From: Brevibacillus fulvus | GTDB lineage: Bacteria; Bacillota; Bacilli; Brevibacillales; Brevibacillaceae | Assembly (NCBI RefSeq): GCF_016908525.1 | Contig: NZ_JAFBEB010000002.1 | Location: 186,001 to 250,000, forward strand | Direction of reading: 5' to 3' | Length of the DNA: 64,000 nt | In this document: piece by piece, positions 24,260 through 33,216 of the stretch | Layout of the letters: every line of letters starts with the position of its first letter | Numbering within the stretch: position 1 is the first letter of the stretch | Program-made: the position numbers and the translations under genes | Notes under the pieces: generated by a model | The model's database searches: none | The model's input: the letters and a program-made list of their open reading frames with translations, nothing else | Told to the model about the DNA's origin: nothing

Positions 24260-24883
24260 ATGGTAGCTTCCAGACAAGATGCTTGGACAGAAGATGACGA
24301 TTTGGTATTGGCTGAAGTAACGTTGCGTCACATACGGGAAGGCGGAACACAGCTTGCCGCCTTTGAGGAAGTCGGACAGCGTCTGGGAAGAACAGCTGCC
24401 GCCTGTGGTTTTCGCTGGAACAGCAGTGTCCGTAAACGATATGAAGCGGCGATTGCGATTGCCAAGGGTCAGCGCCAACAGTTGAAAAAAATGGGACGGA
24501 TCACGGAACAAAGCGAACTTTTGCCAGAAGAGCCGAGCTTGAAGAAAGAGATGAGCCTGGTTGCGCCTGTGACCAATCCGTCAACGGAAGAACAACAGAT
24601 CGAAGCGGCGATCCGGTTGTTGATGAAGTATAAGGAGACACTGCGCCGTAATGTGCAGTTGGAGCAGGAATTGGAAGAAAAGCAAAAAGAACTCGATGAA
24701 ATAAAGCAGACCAACCAAAAAATGAAAAAAGAACTGGAAACGATCCAAGGGGTAAACGATGATTATCAGGCATTGATCCAAATCATGGAGCGGGCGCGAA
24801 AACTGGCCTTTTTAAAAGAAGAAGAGACGAGCAAGCCAGTATTTAAGATGGATTCGAACGGCAATTTGGAACGCATTGAATAA
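24260..24883 (+). CDS. ylbO: RsfA-family prespore transcription factor (YlbO-like)
   Basis: 207 residues. The N-terminus has a SANT/Myb-like DNA-binding domain: WTEDDDLVLAEVTLRHIREG, the FEEVGQRLGRTAAACGFRWN helix and VRKRYEAAI. A linker and a strong coiled coil (residues 110-170, EQELEEKQKELDEIKQ) follow. RsfA-type proteins fine-tune sporulation gene expression. Position before ylbP, panE/ylbQ and bshC fits B. subtilis ylbO, so I prefer that name. Confidence 0.92.
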   Translation: MVASRQDAWTEDDDLVLAEVTLRHIREGGTQLAAFEEVGQRLGRTAAACGFRWNSSVRKRYEAAIAIAKGQRQQLKKMGRITEQSELLPEEPSLKKEMSLVAPVTNPSTEEQQIEAAIRLLMKYKETLRRNVQLEQELEEKQKELDEIKQTNQKMKKELETIQGVNDDYQALIQIMERARKLAFLKEEETSKPVFKMDSNGNLERIE

Positions 24884-24943
24884 TAAGGAAGAATGTCTGC
24901 AATGATTGGTTTGATGTTTACTCATACGCAGCAAGTTGGCAAC

Positions 24944-24977
24944 AAAAAAAGAAGCGAGACAATCGCTTCTTTTTTTT
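24944..24977. terminator. Bidirectional terminator
   Basis: AAAAAAAGAAGCG and CGCTTCTTTTTTTT around 7 bases, between converging genes. Confidence 0.85.
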
Positions 24978-24997
24978 GTTGTTTGCGATTCGGGGGG

Positions 24998-25465
24998 TCA
25001 GTCTTGCAGCTGAACCCCTTCCGGCAACCAGACATATGGATTTTCACCACGATCGCGAATGGGGTTATATTTTACCGAACAAAAGCCCATTTTTGCCCAA
25101 AATTGATCTGCACGGCAGCGGGAGTTGGTCTTAATCGGCAGATTGAAGCTTTTGGCATGATTGACAAGCGCGGTCCCCATATCTTGACCGCGATATTCGG
25201 GAAGCACTTCCAGTTTCCACAATTCGTAATAATCCTGGGCTGGTTCAAAATAACGATCGTATTTGGCGTCGATTTTGTACAGGCTCATCCGTGCAACCAA
25301 ACGATCTTGATCATAGATGCCGTAAAAAGGCGAGTCGGAATCGTTTTCGACGATATTTGCCTCCAAATCTTCTTTCATGGACAACTCTTCCAACCCAAAT
25401 TCGCGGAATTTTTGAAACTCCTCAAGGGTTTTGTAGTTGATACTTAAGCGTTTTACTTCGTACAT
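24998..25465 (-). CDS. ylbP: GNAT-type N-acetyltransferase (YlbP-like)
   Basis: 155 residues from ATG 25465 (GAGGAG 9 bases upstream). The acetyl-CoA motif is LEVLPEYRGQDMGTALVNHA, and AKMGFCSVKYNPIRDRGENP closes the fold. Substrate unknown. The gene order ylbO-ylbP-panE matches B. subtilis, but ylbP is inverted here. Confidence 0.9.
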   Translation of the reverse strand: MYEVKRLSINYKTLEEFQKFREFGLEELSMKEDLEANIVENDSDSPFYGIYDQDRLVARMSLYKIDAKYDRYFEPAQDYYELWKLEVLPEYRGQDMGTALVNHAKSFNLPIKTNSRCRADQFWAKMGFCSVKYNPIRDRGENPYVWLPEGVQLQD

Positions 25466-25924
25466 GGCAAGCATCTCCTCTCAAGGCATCGGCCAAGCGA
25501 TACTTAGTTCTTATTATACACAAACACCACCACAATATCTCGTATCTGTGTGCCAGTTTGTAAAGTAAACGTTTTTTTTCTGACAATTTCATTATAAGGA
25601 GTGGCAACTTGTTGCGTAAAGTATTTCTTTGTGTAAACAGAAACTGCGTTCGTAAGTAAAGGGCAATTTGTATAATAATAGGTAAAAAGATGAAACTTTG
25701 TCAAAAAGATTTGCTATAATACGGATGCTAGTATTTAGCAGTGTTAAATATTTTGGTGAAATGACGATTTTTGGTAAATACTGCTCAAACGGAGAAAAAA
25801 ATTTGTTTTATTTTACAGCAAAATGTTTAAATAAATCAGCCAATCAATTGAAGCTTTTAACAATCTTTGGTATTCTTGTTAATAGTATTCATCTGGTTTG
25901 GCTGACGATAGGAGTTGAGTCCAG
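25466..25924. other. 459-base AT-rich intergenic region
   Basis: No gene seen. It is clearly richer in A and T than the flanks and holds the divergent promoters of ylbP and panE. An extended -10 (TGCTATAAT, 25712-25720) faces panE, leaving a leader of about 190 bases with no obvious structure. Confidence 0.5.
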
Positions 25925-26878
25925 ATGAAAGTGGTTGTGATCGGAGGTGGCTCCGTCGGATTGCTGATGGCTGCCAGACTGCGGTCTGGAGGAATTCACA
26001 CGATGCTTGTTACTCGCGGCGAGACGCAAGCTCGACAATTATTGGCAGAAGGAATCAAGCTGCAAAAATTGGATGGCAGTGTTTTGCATCTGACCATTGA
26101 CTCCAGTCCGATACAGAAGAAGTTGCCGTTAGCTGATATTTATATACTTGCTGTAAAACAACCGGACTTGCCAGCAATATACCCTTTATTAGCCAAGCTT
26201 CCTACGGATGCTCTATTGATTGCCCTACAAAACGGACTCTCGCATGTTGAACCGCTCCAGCAAGTAATTTCGCCAGATCGGTTGTTTTTTGCCATCAATT
26301 CGGAAGGGGCGATGCGCCTTGCGCCTACTTTCGTTCAACATACGGGTCAGGGACTTTTGCGGATTGGTCCCTGGGAAGCGACGCAAACGACCTCCCAACT
26401 TGTTCAAAATTTTGTCCAGACGGCGCAAACTTGTGGCATACCCACAGTATTTGTCAAACAAATCAGTGAATTTGCTTGGCGAAAGCTGGTTGCCAACTCC
26501 ATCATTAACCCGATGACGGCGCTCTTTGAGCTTAGAAATGGAGAGTTGCTGCACTCATCCGATTTGTTGGCGATGATGCGGGAATTATTCCAAGAAGCAG
26601 CGGCGATCGCCGCGGCAACGGGGCAACACATCGACGAACAAGTTTGGCAGGAACTTTTAACCATTTGTCGAAATACATCACAAAATTATTCCTCGATGCT
26701 GCAGGACATAAGAGCAGGCAAATCAACGGAAATTGAGGCCATCAATGGTTATCTTGTCAAGTTGGGACAGCGGCATGGACTGCCAACGCAATGGCATCGG
26801 ACAGTTCGTGACGCCATTCTCCTCAAAACGGGTATTCGATTGTTGAAAGGAGACAAAGGGCATGACAGTTTTGGCTAA
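25925..26878 (+). CDS. panE: 2-dehydropantoate 2-reductase
   Basis: 317 residues. The NADPH site is VVVIGGGSVGLLMAARL at the N-terminus, and the C-terminal helical domain has EFAWRKLVANSIINPMTALF with the catalytic Lys, plus SSMLQDIRAGKSTEIEAING, a hallmark of ketopantoate reductases. It reduces ketopantoate to pantoate for coenzyme A. The downstream DUF3397 gene overlaps its end by 17 bases. Equals B. subtilis ylbQ/panG by position. Confidence 0.95.
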   Translation: MKVVVIGGGSVGLLMAARLRSGGIHTMLVTRGETQARQLLAEGIKLQKLDGSVLHLTIDSSPIQKKLPLADIYILAVKQPDLPAIYPLLAKLPTDALLIALQNGLSHVEPLQQVISPDRLFFAINSEGAMRLAPTFVQHTGQGLLRIGPWEATQTTSQLVQNFVQTAQTCGIPTVFVKQISEFAWRKLVANSIINPMTALFELRNGELLHSSDLLAMMRELFQEAAAIAAATGQHIDEQVWQELLTICRNTSQNYSSMLQDIRAGKSTEIEAINGYLVKLGQRHGLPTQWHRTVRDAILLKTGIRLLKGDKGHDSFG

Positions 26879-27260
26879 TATTTGGCTCTTTATCTGGGGA
26901 GTGCTCACCGTAATTCCCTTTGTTGGATTTGCAATCGTTTACACCAGTTATTTTCTGTGGAAAAAAGATCATCGCAGAGCGCTTGGATGGTCGATAAACA
27001 TAACCAATTTGCTGTTGATACACGCCATTATTGTCGCATATGAGGAAATATGGCCGAAAGCACTTTCAGCCTGGTTCTGGATCATCTCAATCATTTTCGT
27101 TCTCTTCTTCCTTTTGGCTTCGCTGCAATTTCGCATACGCAAAAAAATATCTCTTCAAAAACTAGGGACCTCCACATCACGAATTACGTTCTTATTATTT
27201 GGACTTATCTACTTGGTTTTATTTACAACGGGTGTCGTAAAAATGATGCAACTAGGCTGA
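26862..27260 (+). CDS. DUF3397 membrane protein
   Basis: 132 residues with four membrane segments; starts MTVLANIWLFIWGVLTVIPF. AAAGGAG precedes the ATG inside the end of panE, showing translational coupling. DUF3397 genes sit between panE and bshC in many Bacillales. Function unknown. Confidence 0.85.
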   Translation: MTVLANIWLFIWGVLTVIPFVGFAIVYTSYFLWKKDHRRALGWSINITNLLLIHAIIVAYEEIWPKALSAWFWIISIIFVLFFLLASLQFRIRKKISLQKLGTSTSRITFLLFGLIYLVLFTTGVVKMMQLG

Positions 27261-27306
27261 CAGAGAGGCTTGTTTAAAGATATAGGAATGAAAAGAGGTT
27301 GATTGT

Positions 27307-27864
27307 ATGCGGCTTCCCATCGAATCTATCGGAAACAAGATTCGAACCATTCGGAAAGAAAAAGGATTTACATTGGAAATCATGGCTTCCAAAACGGGTC
27401 TCAGCAAAGGACTGTTGAGTCAAGTGGAGCGGGGAATTTCCCAACCTTCACTGGATTCATTGTGGAAGATAACCAAAGCGTTAGAGGCGTCAATGATTCA
27501 CTTTTTTGAAGACGTCGATCAAAAGCATGTCCATGTGACGCGAAAAGATAAACGCCGGCAGGTGCTGTTTCCGGAATCCAAAGGAGTTTTTTCCATTCTC
27601 TCCGCAGGCGGAAATATGAAACTGGGTTTGATTGAAGTGCGGTTGCAACCGGGAGACACGGTTATGGAATCTTTGGTCGCCCAGGAAGGAGAAGAATGTC
27701 TGACAGTCATTCAAGGGACCATATCGGTTAACTTTAGCGATGAAGAATATTTGCTTACGGCAGGAGACAGCATTCATTTTGACAGTGCGAAGAGCCATAC
27801 GATTCGCAATTGCGGAGAGGAAGAAGCGCTGCTGATTTGGGCGGTGTCACCTCCCCAATTCTGA
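27307..27864 (+). CDS. XRE-family regulator with C-terminal cupin
   Basis: 185 residues. Helix-turn-helix at residues 9-62 (IRTIRKEKGFTLEIMASKTG, then SKGLLSQVERGISQPS), then a cupin beta barrel at about 100-180 (VRLQPGDTV, GEECLTVIQGTI, LTAGDSIHFDS). Such regulators sense a small ligand and often control transport or polyamine and amino-acid genes; the ligand is unknown. It lies between DUF3397 and bshC, where B. subtilis has no such gene, with its own terminator. Confidence 0.92.
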   Translation: MRLPIESIGNKIRTIRKEKGFTLEIMASKTGLSKGLLSQVERGISQPSLDSLWKITKALEASMIHFFEDVDQKHVHVTRKDKRRQVLFPESKGVFSILSAGGNMKLGLIEVRLQPGDTVMESLVAQEGEECLTVIQGTISVNFSDEEYLLTAGDSIHFDSAKSHTIRNCGEEEALLIWAVSPPQF

Positions 27865-27883
27865 ATATAAATAACAAAAATCA

Positions 27884-27920
27884 AATGGACAGCCCATTCC
27901 GGTGGGGTGTCTTATTTTTT
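27884..27920 (+). terminator. Terminator of the XRE-cupin gene
   Basis: GACAGCCCA and TGGGGTGTC (one mismatch) followed by TTATTTTTT. Confidence 0.65.
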
Positions 27921-27978
27921 GTTTCGCATCGGCATGGTATAATTTGCGGAGAACTGTTTTGAAAGAAGGAGCCAACTC

Positions 27979-29607
27979 ATGAATTTACATATGATAACAG
28001 CGCCGCAGGCAAATCCGCTGGTGAAAGATTACCTGGCGCAAAAGGAAACTGCACTTCAGTTTTTTGTCCATAACCCTTTTGATCGCGAAGCATATCGAGA
28101 GCGTTTGGCCTGGTTGCGACAGAAAACATATATACATCGACAGCGCTTGGCGGAAGGGCTTTATGCGTACAATCAGCAGCTCGGCAACAGTCAGCTTGCC
28201 CTGGACAACATTATGAAACTGCGTGAAGACGATACGTATGTCGTGATCGCTGGACAACAGGCGGGTGTATTAACCGGTCCGCTATATACGATTTACAAAG
28301 CGATTCATGTTGTGAAGGCAGCCCGAAAGCTGAGCGAGGAACTGCAAGTCAATGTCGTGCCGGTTTTCTGGATTGCAGGGGAGGACCATGATCTGGATGA
28401 GATCAATCATGTCTATCTGCCAGTTGGGGAAGGAACCGATGTGAAGAAAATCAAGCTTGACTTCGGCAAGAGAGGACGGGTGTCAGCCAGCAAACTGCCG
28501 CTTGATCTGGCGGTTTGCCAAGCTTTTGTTGATGAATTTTTGCACGATCATACGGAAACAACCTATACCGGGCAAATTCGTCAAATGCTGCAGGAGACAG
28601 CCGGGGAATCGGCAACAGTAGCCGACTGGTTTGCGCGAATTATGGTGAAATTGTTCGGCAAACATGGGCTCGTCTTTGTTGAATCATCTTCCGCTTATGT
28701 TCGCGAACTGGAACAGCCTGTCTTCAAACGGTTCATCCAGCAAAACGAACAGGTATCCAGTCGATTGGCGAATGCCGCCGAACAGCTTGCCGCTGCCAAT
28801 TATCCGCTGCAGTTGCAAATCGAAGCGAATCAGGCAAATTTGTTTCTTTATTTCGGAGACGAACGCTTTTTATTGGAACGGGAAGGAGAGCGGTTTGTCG
28901 CGAAACAGCGGGGAGTCTCTTTCAGTCGCGACGAACTGCTGGCGCTGCTGGAGAATGAACCGCAGCGTTTCAGCGCAAACGTTGTCTCCCGGCCGTTGAT
29001 GCAAGAACATCTCTTTCCAACGCTGGCTTTCATTGGCGGACCCGGCGAAGTGTCTTATTGGGCCTTTTACAAGGAACTTTTTGCCGACTTTGACTGTCAA
29101 TTGCCGGTCGTCGTCCCGCGGATGTCGGTCACTTTGCTGGAAGCGGGAATCGAACGAACGCTGTCCCAATTTGAGCTTCGCCCTGAGATGGCTTTTGCCG
29201 GTTTTTCCGAGTGGAAACAGACCCAATTTGCCAAATTGCAGGAACCGGAAGTGGCGGAGCGTTTTGCCCAAACCCGACAGGCGGTAAGGGAAGTCTATTT
29301 GCCGCTGGTGGAAGAAGTGATCAAAGCTGACCGCGGACTGTCTCAACTGGCCGCCAGCAATCTCGATCGGGTGCTGGCTCAAGTAGACTTTTTGCAAGCG
29401 CAGCTGGAACGATCACAACGCATGAAGCATGCCAGCCTGATCAAAAAGATCGAGCGGCTGGAAACGAGTTTGGTACCGAATGGCGCTTGGCAAGAGCGTG
29501 TGTATTCCTATTTTACGTTTGCCAATCAACATGGGCTCGATCTGCTGGATCGGCTCGTTGATGAACCGCTTGCTTTGGATGGACGACATACGTTTGTTTC
29601 CATATAA
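27979..29607 (+). CDS. bshC: Bacillithiol biosynthesis protein BshC
   Basis: 542 residues, the normal BshC length. Conserved parts include VVIAGQQAGVLTGPLYTIYK, the FWIAGEDHDLDEINHVYLP motif and GPGEVSYWAFYKELF. BshC is thought to add cysteine to glucosaminyl-malate, the last step of bacillithiol synthesis. Ribosome site AAGGAG 8 bases before ATG. In B. subtilis (yllA) it directly precedes the mraZ cluster; here four genes (SLH, permease, LysR, ahcY) intervene. Confidence 0.97.
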   Translation: MNLHMITAPQANPLVKDYLAQKETALQFFVHNPFDREAYRERLAWLRQKTYIHRQRLAEGLYAYNQQLGNSQLALDNIMKLREDDTYVVIAGQQAGVLTGPLYTIYKAIHVVKAARKLSEELQVNVVPVFWIAGEDHDLDEINHVYLPVGEGTDVKKIKLDFGKRGRVSASKLPLDLAVCQAFVDEFLHDHTETTYTGQIRQMLQETAGESATVADWFARIMVKLFGKHGLVFVESSSAYVRELEQPVFKRFIQQNEQVSSRLANAAEQLAAANYPLQLQIEANQANLFLYFGDERFLLEREGERFVAKQRGVSFSRDELLALLENEPQRFSANVVSRPLMQEHLFPTLAFIGGPGEVSYWAFYKELFADFDCQLPVVVPRMSVTLLEAGIERTLSQFELRPEMAFAGFSEWKQTQFAKLQEPEVAERFAQTRQAVREVYLPLVEEVIKADRGLSQLAASNLDRVLAQVDFLQAQLERSQRMKHASLIKKIERLETSLVPNGAWQERVYSYFTFANQHGLDLLDRLVDEPLALDGRHTFVSI

Positions 29608-29618
29608 GATAAGTTGAC

Positions 29619-29666
29619 ACGCGTGTTTTCTCGCTGTAACAAGCCGGGAAAAGGCGCGTTTTTTTT
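29619..29666 (+). terminator. Terminator of bshC
   Basis: ACGCG/CGCGT outer stem with TTCTCG/CGGGAA inner stem, followed by a run of T. Confidence 0.65.
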
Positions 29667-29775
29667 GGGGGAGATGACATGATTTACCTGCCGAAAAAAA
29701 GAAACAATTTTCCCAGTCAAACGTCTATATAAATAGGCCACAAGTAATGAGCCAGAAGTGAGGGGGGTATAACAA

Positions 29776-30792
29776 ATGCGTTTGCGAAACGGATGGGTTA
29801 AAAAGATAACATTGCTGGTCACTGCTTCACTGGCAATATTGGTTTCAGGAATCTCTGCCGATGCCGCCGCAAGCCGGAATACCTCTACCTTTTCAGATAT
29901 AAACGGCCATTGGGCAAGCGCGGAGATTTCGGAAATGGCCGAAGCAGGCGTCTTGAAAGGGTTTCCTGATGGCACGTTCCATCCGGATGAACCTGTTACA
30001 GAAGAACAGTTTATGGCGATGCTGCAACGGGTCATTCCGTCTTATACAGGACATCCGCTTTCCGAAGTGGAGCAAAAGTTTATTACCAAAGCGCGTGGGC
30101 GTTGGTCGGAAGCGTTGTATAAAAAATTGGCCGCTGCCGGCATCTATGGCAACGGTCAGCCTGACGGGAATCTTACTCGTCTGCAGGCGGCGCGACTGCT
30201 GTTGATGGCCAGTGCCAGCCAGTCCGAAGGCGAAAAATACCGTTATACGACTGCGCGGTTTTTCTCCGATGTTCCGGTGACGAAGGACGTGATGCGGATT
30301 TATCCGGTTTATAAAATGAGTTTGATGAGCGGCTATCCGGACGGAACGTTTCGCCCGGATGAACAAGTAAGCCGGGCGCAAGCGGCAGTGCTGGCCAAAC
30401 GGTTGGGACAGCAGATTGAACAGCTGTTTCCCGATAATGTGGAGGAGACAACCAGGCAGGCGCTGCTCACGAATTTACGAAACTTCTTTGGCAAAGTGAA
30501 TCAACAGCCGGTTCATTCCTATGCGCAACTGAGCCAGTTTGTCGATGAACAAGACTTGAATGTGACTCCGGCTTTTTTGGACGAGCACTTTGCCTATTTA
30601 AAAAATGAATCTGTCCATACGCAGACGTTCCCGCGCTTTGATGAATTGGCTTATATCACACGGATCAGCGACACAAAATACCGGGTGACGATGCAATATT
30701 ATGGCGGGGAACTATTGGGCAGTGTCGATCATTCGTTTTATCTGTTATCCAAAGACGGAAAAACTTTCCTGTTGATCGGCAAAAACGAATAA
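29776..30792 (+). CDS. S-layer homology (SLH) domain protein
   Basis: 338 residues. Signal peptide (1-31, ...SGISADAAA). SLH repeat 1 at about 38-82 (FSDINGHWASAEISEMAEAG, then FPDGTFHPDEPVTEEQF); a degenerate second at about 100-150; a third at about 162-210 (GYPDGTFRPDEQVSRAQA). SLH domains bind pyruvylated wall polymer. The C-terminal domain (about 215-338) ends in KYRVTMQYYGGELLGSVDHS and is of unknown type. Strong GAGGGGGG site. It is monocistronic between two terminators. Confidence 0.9.
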   Translation: MRLRNGWVKKITLLVTASLAILVSGISADAAASRNTSTFSDINGHWASAEISEMAEAGVLKGFPDGTFHPDEPVTEEQFMAMLQRVIPSYTGHPLSEVEQKFITKARGRWSEALYKKLAAAGIYGNGQPDGNLTRLQAARLLLMASASQSEGEKYRYTTARFFSDVPVTKDVMRIYPVYKMSLMSGYPDGTFRPDEQVSRAQAAVLAKRLGQQIEQLFPDNVEETTRQALLTNLRNFFGKVNQQPVHSYAQLSQFVDEQDLNVTPAFLDEHFAYLKNESVHTQTFPRFDELAYITRISDTKYRVTMQYYGGELLGSVDHSFYLLSKDGKTFLLIGKNE

Positions 30793-30826
30793 TCGGCAAA
30801 CGAAGGGGAAAGATCCCGCCGCAAAG

Positions 30827-30864
30827 AAAACAGCGAGCACTATTGCAGTGCTCGCTGTTTGTTT
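30827..30864. terminator. Bidirectional terminator
   Basis: ACAGCGAGCACT and AGTGCTCGCTGT pair perfectly around 5 bases. Confidence 0.8.
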
Positions 30865-30878
30865 CTGCTTTCGTTATT

Positions 30879-32153
30879 TCAGCGCTGTGCGCTTGTTTTC
30901 TTTCGATCCAAGACCAAGACCAACACCACGACCAGCAAAGGATAAAGGGCGGACCAGCCTAAAAACGGATAGAGACAGATTGTCACAACCAAGGAAATCC
31001 AGGCTGCGGCCAACCCTGACTTGTTTTCGCGCAACAAGCGTACACCGGCCAAACATCCGCTGATATAGGTCGCGAAAAAAGTGGCGTTCGGCAGATTGAG
31101 CAGCTGTGCCAATGACACGGTATCGGTCAGCAGAACCGTCAGGACAATCGCGAAACAGATGGCCAGAAAGAGCAAACCGCCGATCGGCGTCCGATATTTG
31201 CCGTGGATCAGACCAAACCATTTGGGGGCAATCCCTTGTTTGGCCAGAGCGAGGGCAATGCGCGAAGCGGCGCTGACATAGGCGTTTGCAGTCGCGATGC
31301 AAATGAACAGCGCCGTGACAGCGACGACCCAGCCGCCGAACGGTCCGAGGCTCAGTTGGATCATGACGCTGAGCGAGGTGGAAGATAACTGCTCGCCATA
31401 GCTGTGCGTGGCCACGGTCATAAATGCTGTCCCGAAATAAAGCAAGGCAACCAGCCCCGCACTCCATAACACCCCGCGGATGGCGTCCCGTTCCGGATCG
31501 ACAAATTCTTCCGACAGGTGCGTGACCGCTTCCCAGCCGATAAAACACCAGAAAAGCAGTCCGGCCGTTTGCACGACGCTCAACCAGCCATCGGGCAGAA
31601 ACGGCGTGAAATTGCCCGAATCAAAATGAGGAATGGAGGTGGCGATCGCCATCAATAAAATCACGATAATCAGCGAGACGACGATGGTTTGGATTTTGCC
31701 GGCCAGCTGCAGGCCAAACACGTTCATCAGCAGTACGAGCAGCAGCAATAATCCCGCCAGCATGAATGTTTGCCCATCTCCCCAGTGCAGCAGGATCCCC
31801 AGATAGCGCGTGCCGGTAACCGCCAAAATGGGGGCGCCAATCGGCACCGACAGCAGAAAAAACCAGCCAACGATATTGCCGTAACGATCTCCGTAGGCGA
31901 GCCGGACAAAATGAGAGACCCCGCCAGAACTGGGGTACTTGGCGGACAGCAAGCCCATCGTGATCGCCATGGGCAAGACCAGCACAGACATGGCCAGCCA
32001 GGCGATCAGGGAGGCGGGTCCAGCCATTTCTGCGGCAAGGCCCGGTATCAGCAAAATTCCGCTGCCAACCACGGCTCCGACGTACAAAGTGACGATTTGC
32101 GGCAAGTTTAATGTCTTTTGCAATGATGCTTGTTTTTGCTTTCCTTGTGACAT
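30879..32153 (-). CDS. APC-family amino acid permease (YjeH-like)
   Basis: 424 residues, about 12 membrane helices. The first helix has VGAVVGSGILLIPGLAA, the APC signature; YPSSGGVSHFVRLAYGDRYG resembles E. coli YjeH, an exporter of methionine and branched-chain amino acids. Direction of transport cannot be told. GAGGAG lies 6 bases before the ATG. It is divergent from a LysR regulator that probably controls it; ahcY follows that regulator, which makes a methionine-cycle link plausible. Confidence 0.9.
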   Translation of the reverse strand: MSQGKQKQASLQKTLNLPQIVTLYVGAVVGSGILLIPGLAAEMAGPASLIAWLAMSVLVLPMAITMGLLSAKYPSSGGVSHFVRLAYGDRYGNIVGWFFLLSVPIGAPILAVTGTRYLGILLHWGDGQTFMLAGLLLLLVLLMNVFGLQLAGKIQTIVVSLIIVILLMAIATSIPHFDSGNFTPFLPDGWLSVVQTAGLLFWCFIGWEAVTHLSEEFVDPERDAIRGVLWSAGLVALLYFGTAFMTVATHSYGEQLSSTSLSVMIQLSLGPFGGWVVAVTALFICIATANAYVSAASRIALALAKQGIAPKWFGLIHGKYRTPIGGLLFLAICFAIVLTVLLTDTVSLAQLLNLPNATFFATYISGCLAGVRLLRENKSGLAAAWISLVVTICLYPFLGWSALYPLLVVVLVLVLDRKKTSAQR

Positions 32154-32196
32154 GGTGCTCTCCTCTTTTTTTTATCGTGCTAACAGTGTAGCATAG

Positions 32197-32212
32197 AATT
32201 CAAATCAGAATT
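32197..32212. promoter_or_regulatory. Candidate LysR operator between permease and regulator
   Basis: AATTC-AAATCA-GAATT, a dyad just upstream of the regulator's -10. It is not a canonical T-N11-A site. Confidence 0.35.
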
Positions 32213-32215
32213 ATC

Positions 32216-32221
32216 TATAAT
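32216..32221 (+). promoter_or_regulatory. -10 box of the LysR gene
   Basis: TATAAT; the -35 is poor. Transcription would begin near 32228, which excludes the ATG at 32227 and supports the TTG start at 32269. Confidence 0.55.
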
Positions 32222-32268
32222 ATTCGATGGAATTAATCGAAAAAGACGATGTAAAGGCGGGGACAAAA

Positions 32269-33180
32269 TTGGATACGCGTTATTTGTTTACCTTTCGCGA
32301 GGTTGCCAAATGCCAGTCTTTTACGCGCGCTGCCGAAATACTGGGCTACGCGCAGTCCAGTGTGACTACGCAAATCCAAAATATCGAAACGGAACTGGGG
32401 GTCGTTTTGTTTGAACGTTGGGGGCGTAAGATACGGCTGACCGATGCGGGAAGAACGTTTTTGCAATATACGGAGCAAATTTTGGCCTTGCTCAACGAAG
32501 CCAAGGAGGTTTTGAGCGAGGAGAGCCAGTTGAACGGGACGCTCACGATCGGAACGGTCGAGTCGCTGGCCGCCTTTTATTTGCCGCCTTTTTTGCAGAA
32601 GTTTCGCATCGAACAGCCGCAGCTGAAAATGCTGCTGCAGCCGGGAATTTGCAGTGACCTGCGTCAGCGGGTACGGGAGGGCGCTTACGATTTTGCCGTT
32701 TTGTTGGATGAGCTGCGAGACGAGCCTGATTTGGTGACAATCAATCTGGGACAGGAACAGCTCGGTGTGATTGCCGCGATTGATCATCGGCTGGCCGGCA
32801 AAACGCAAATTGAAGTGACCGACTTTGCGGGAGAAGACTGGATTTTTACGGAATCAGGCTGCAGTTACCGCACGATGATGGAACACATTTTGCAAAAAAC
32901 GGGAATCCTGATCCAAAGTTCGTTTGAATTTGGCAGTTTGGAAGCGATCAAGCAGTGTGTGGCATACGGTCTCGGATTGGCTTTGCTGCCGCTGATTGCC
33001 GTAGAACAGGAAGTTCAGCAGGGCAAGCTGGTCGTCTTGCCGTTTGCGCATACCGATATCGTCGTTTATCGGCAAATTGTCTATCATAAGAAGAAACGGC
33101 TGCCGATCGCTGTGCAGCGTTTCTTTCAATGGCTAATTGAGCATAACGGTAATGTCAAGGAAGCAGCACGTGTGATATGA
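32269..33180 (+). CDS. LysR-family transcriptional regulator
   Basis: 303 residues from TTG 32269 (GGCGGGG 5 bases upstream). Winged helix at residues 1-60: FREVAKCQSFTRAAEILGYA and SSVTTQIQNIETELGVVLFE. The ligand domain includes GTLTIGTVESLAAFYLPPF and ends in VAYGLGLALLPLIAVEQEV. It is divergent from the permease, its likely target, and lies 36 bases before ahcY, with which it may be co-transcribed. Confidence 0.93.
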   Translation: MDTRYLFTFREVAKCQSFTRAAEILGYAQSSVTTQIQNIETELGVVLFERWGRKIRLTDAGRTFLQYTEQILALLNEAKEVLSEESQLNGTLTIGTVESLAAFYLPPFLQKFRIEQPQLKMLLQPGICSDLRQRVREGAYDFAVLLDELRDEPDLVTINLGQEQLGVIAAIDHRLAGKTQIEVTDFAGEDWIFTESGCSYRTMMEHILQKTGILIQSSFEFGSLEAIKQCVAYGLGLALLPLIAVEQEVQQGKLVVLPFAHTDIVVYRQIVYHKKKRLPIAVQRFFQWLIEHNGNVKEAARVI

Positions 33181-33216
33181 TAGCGAAGAGCTTGGAATTT
33201 TAAGGAGGATATTTGG

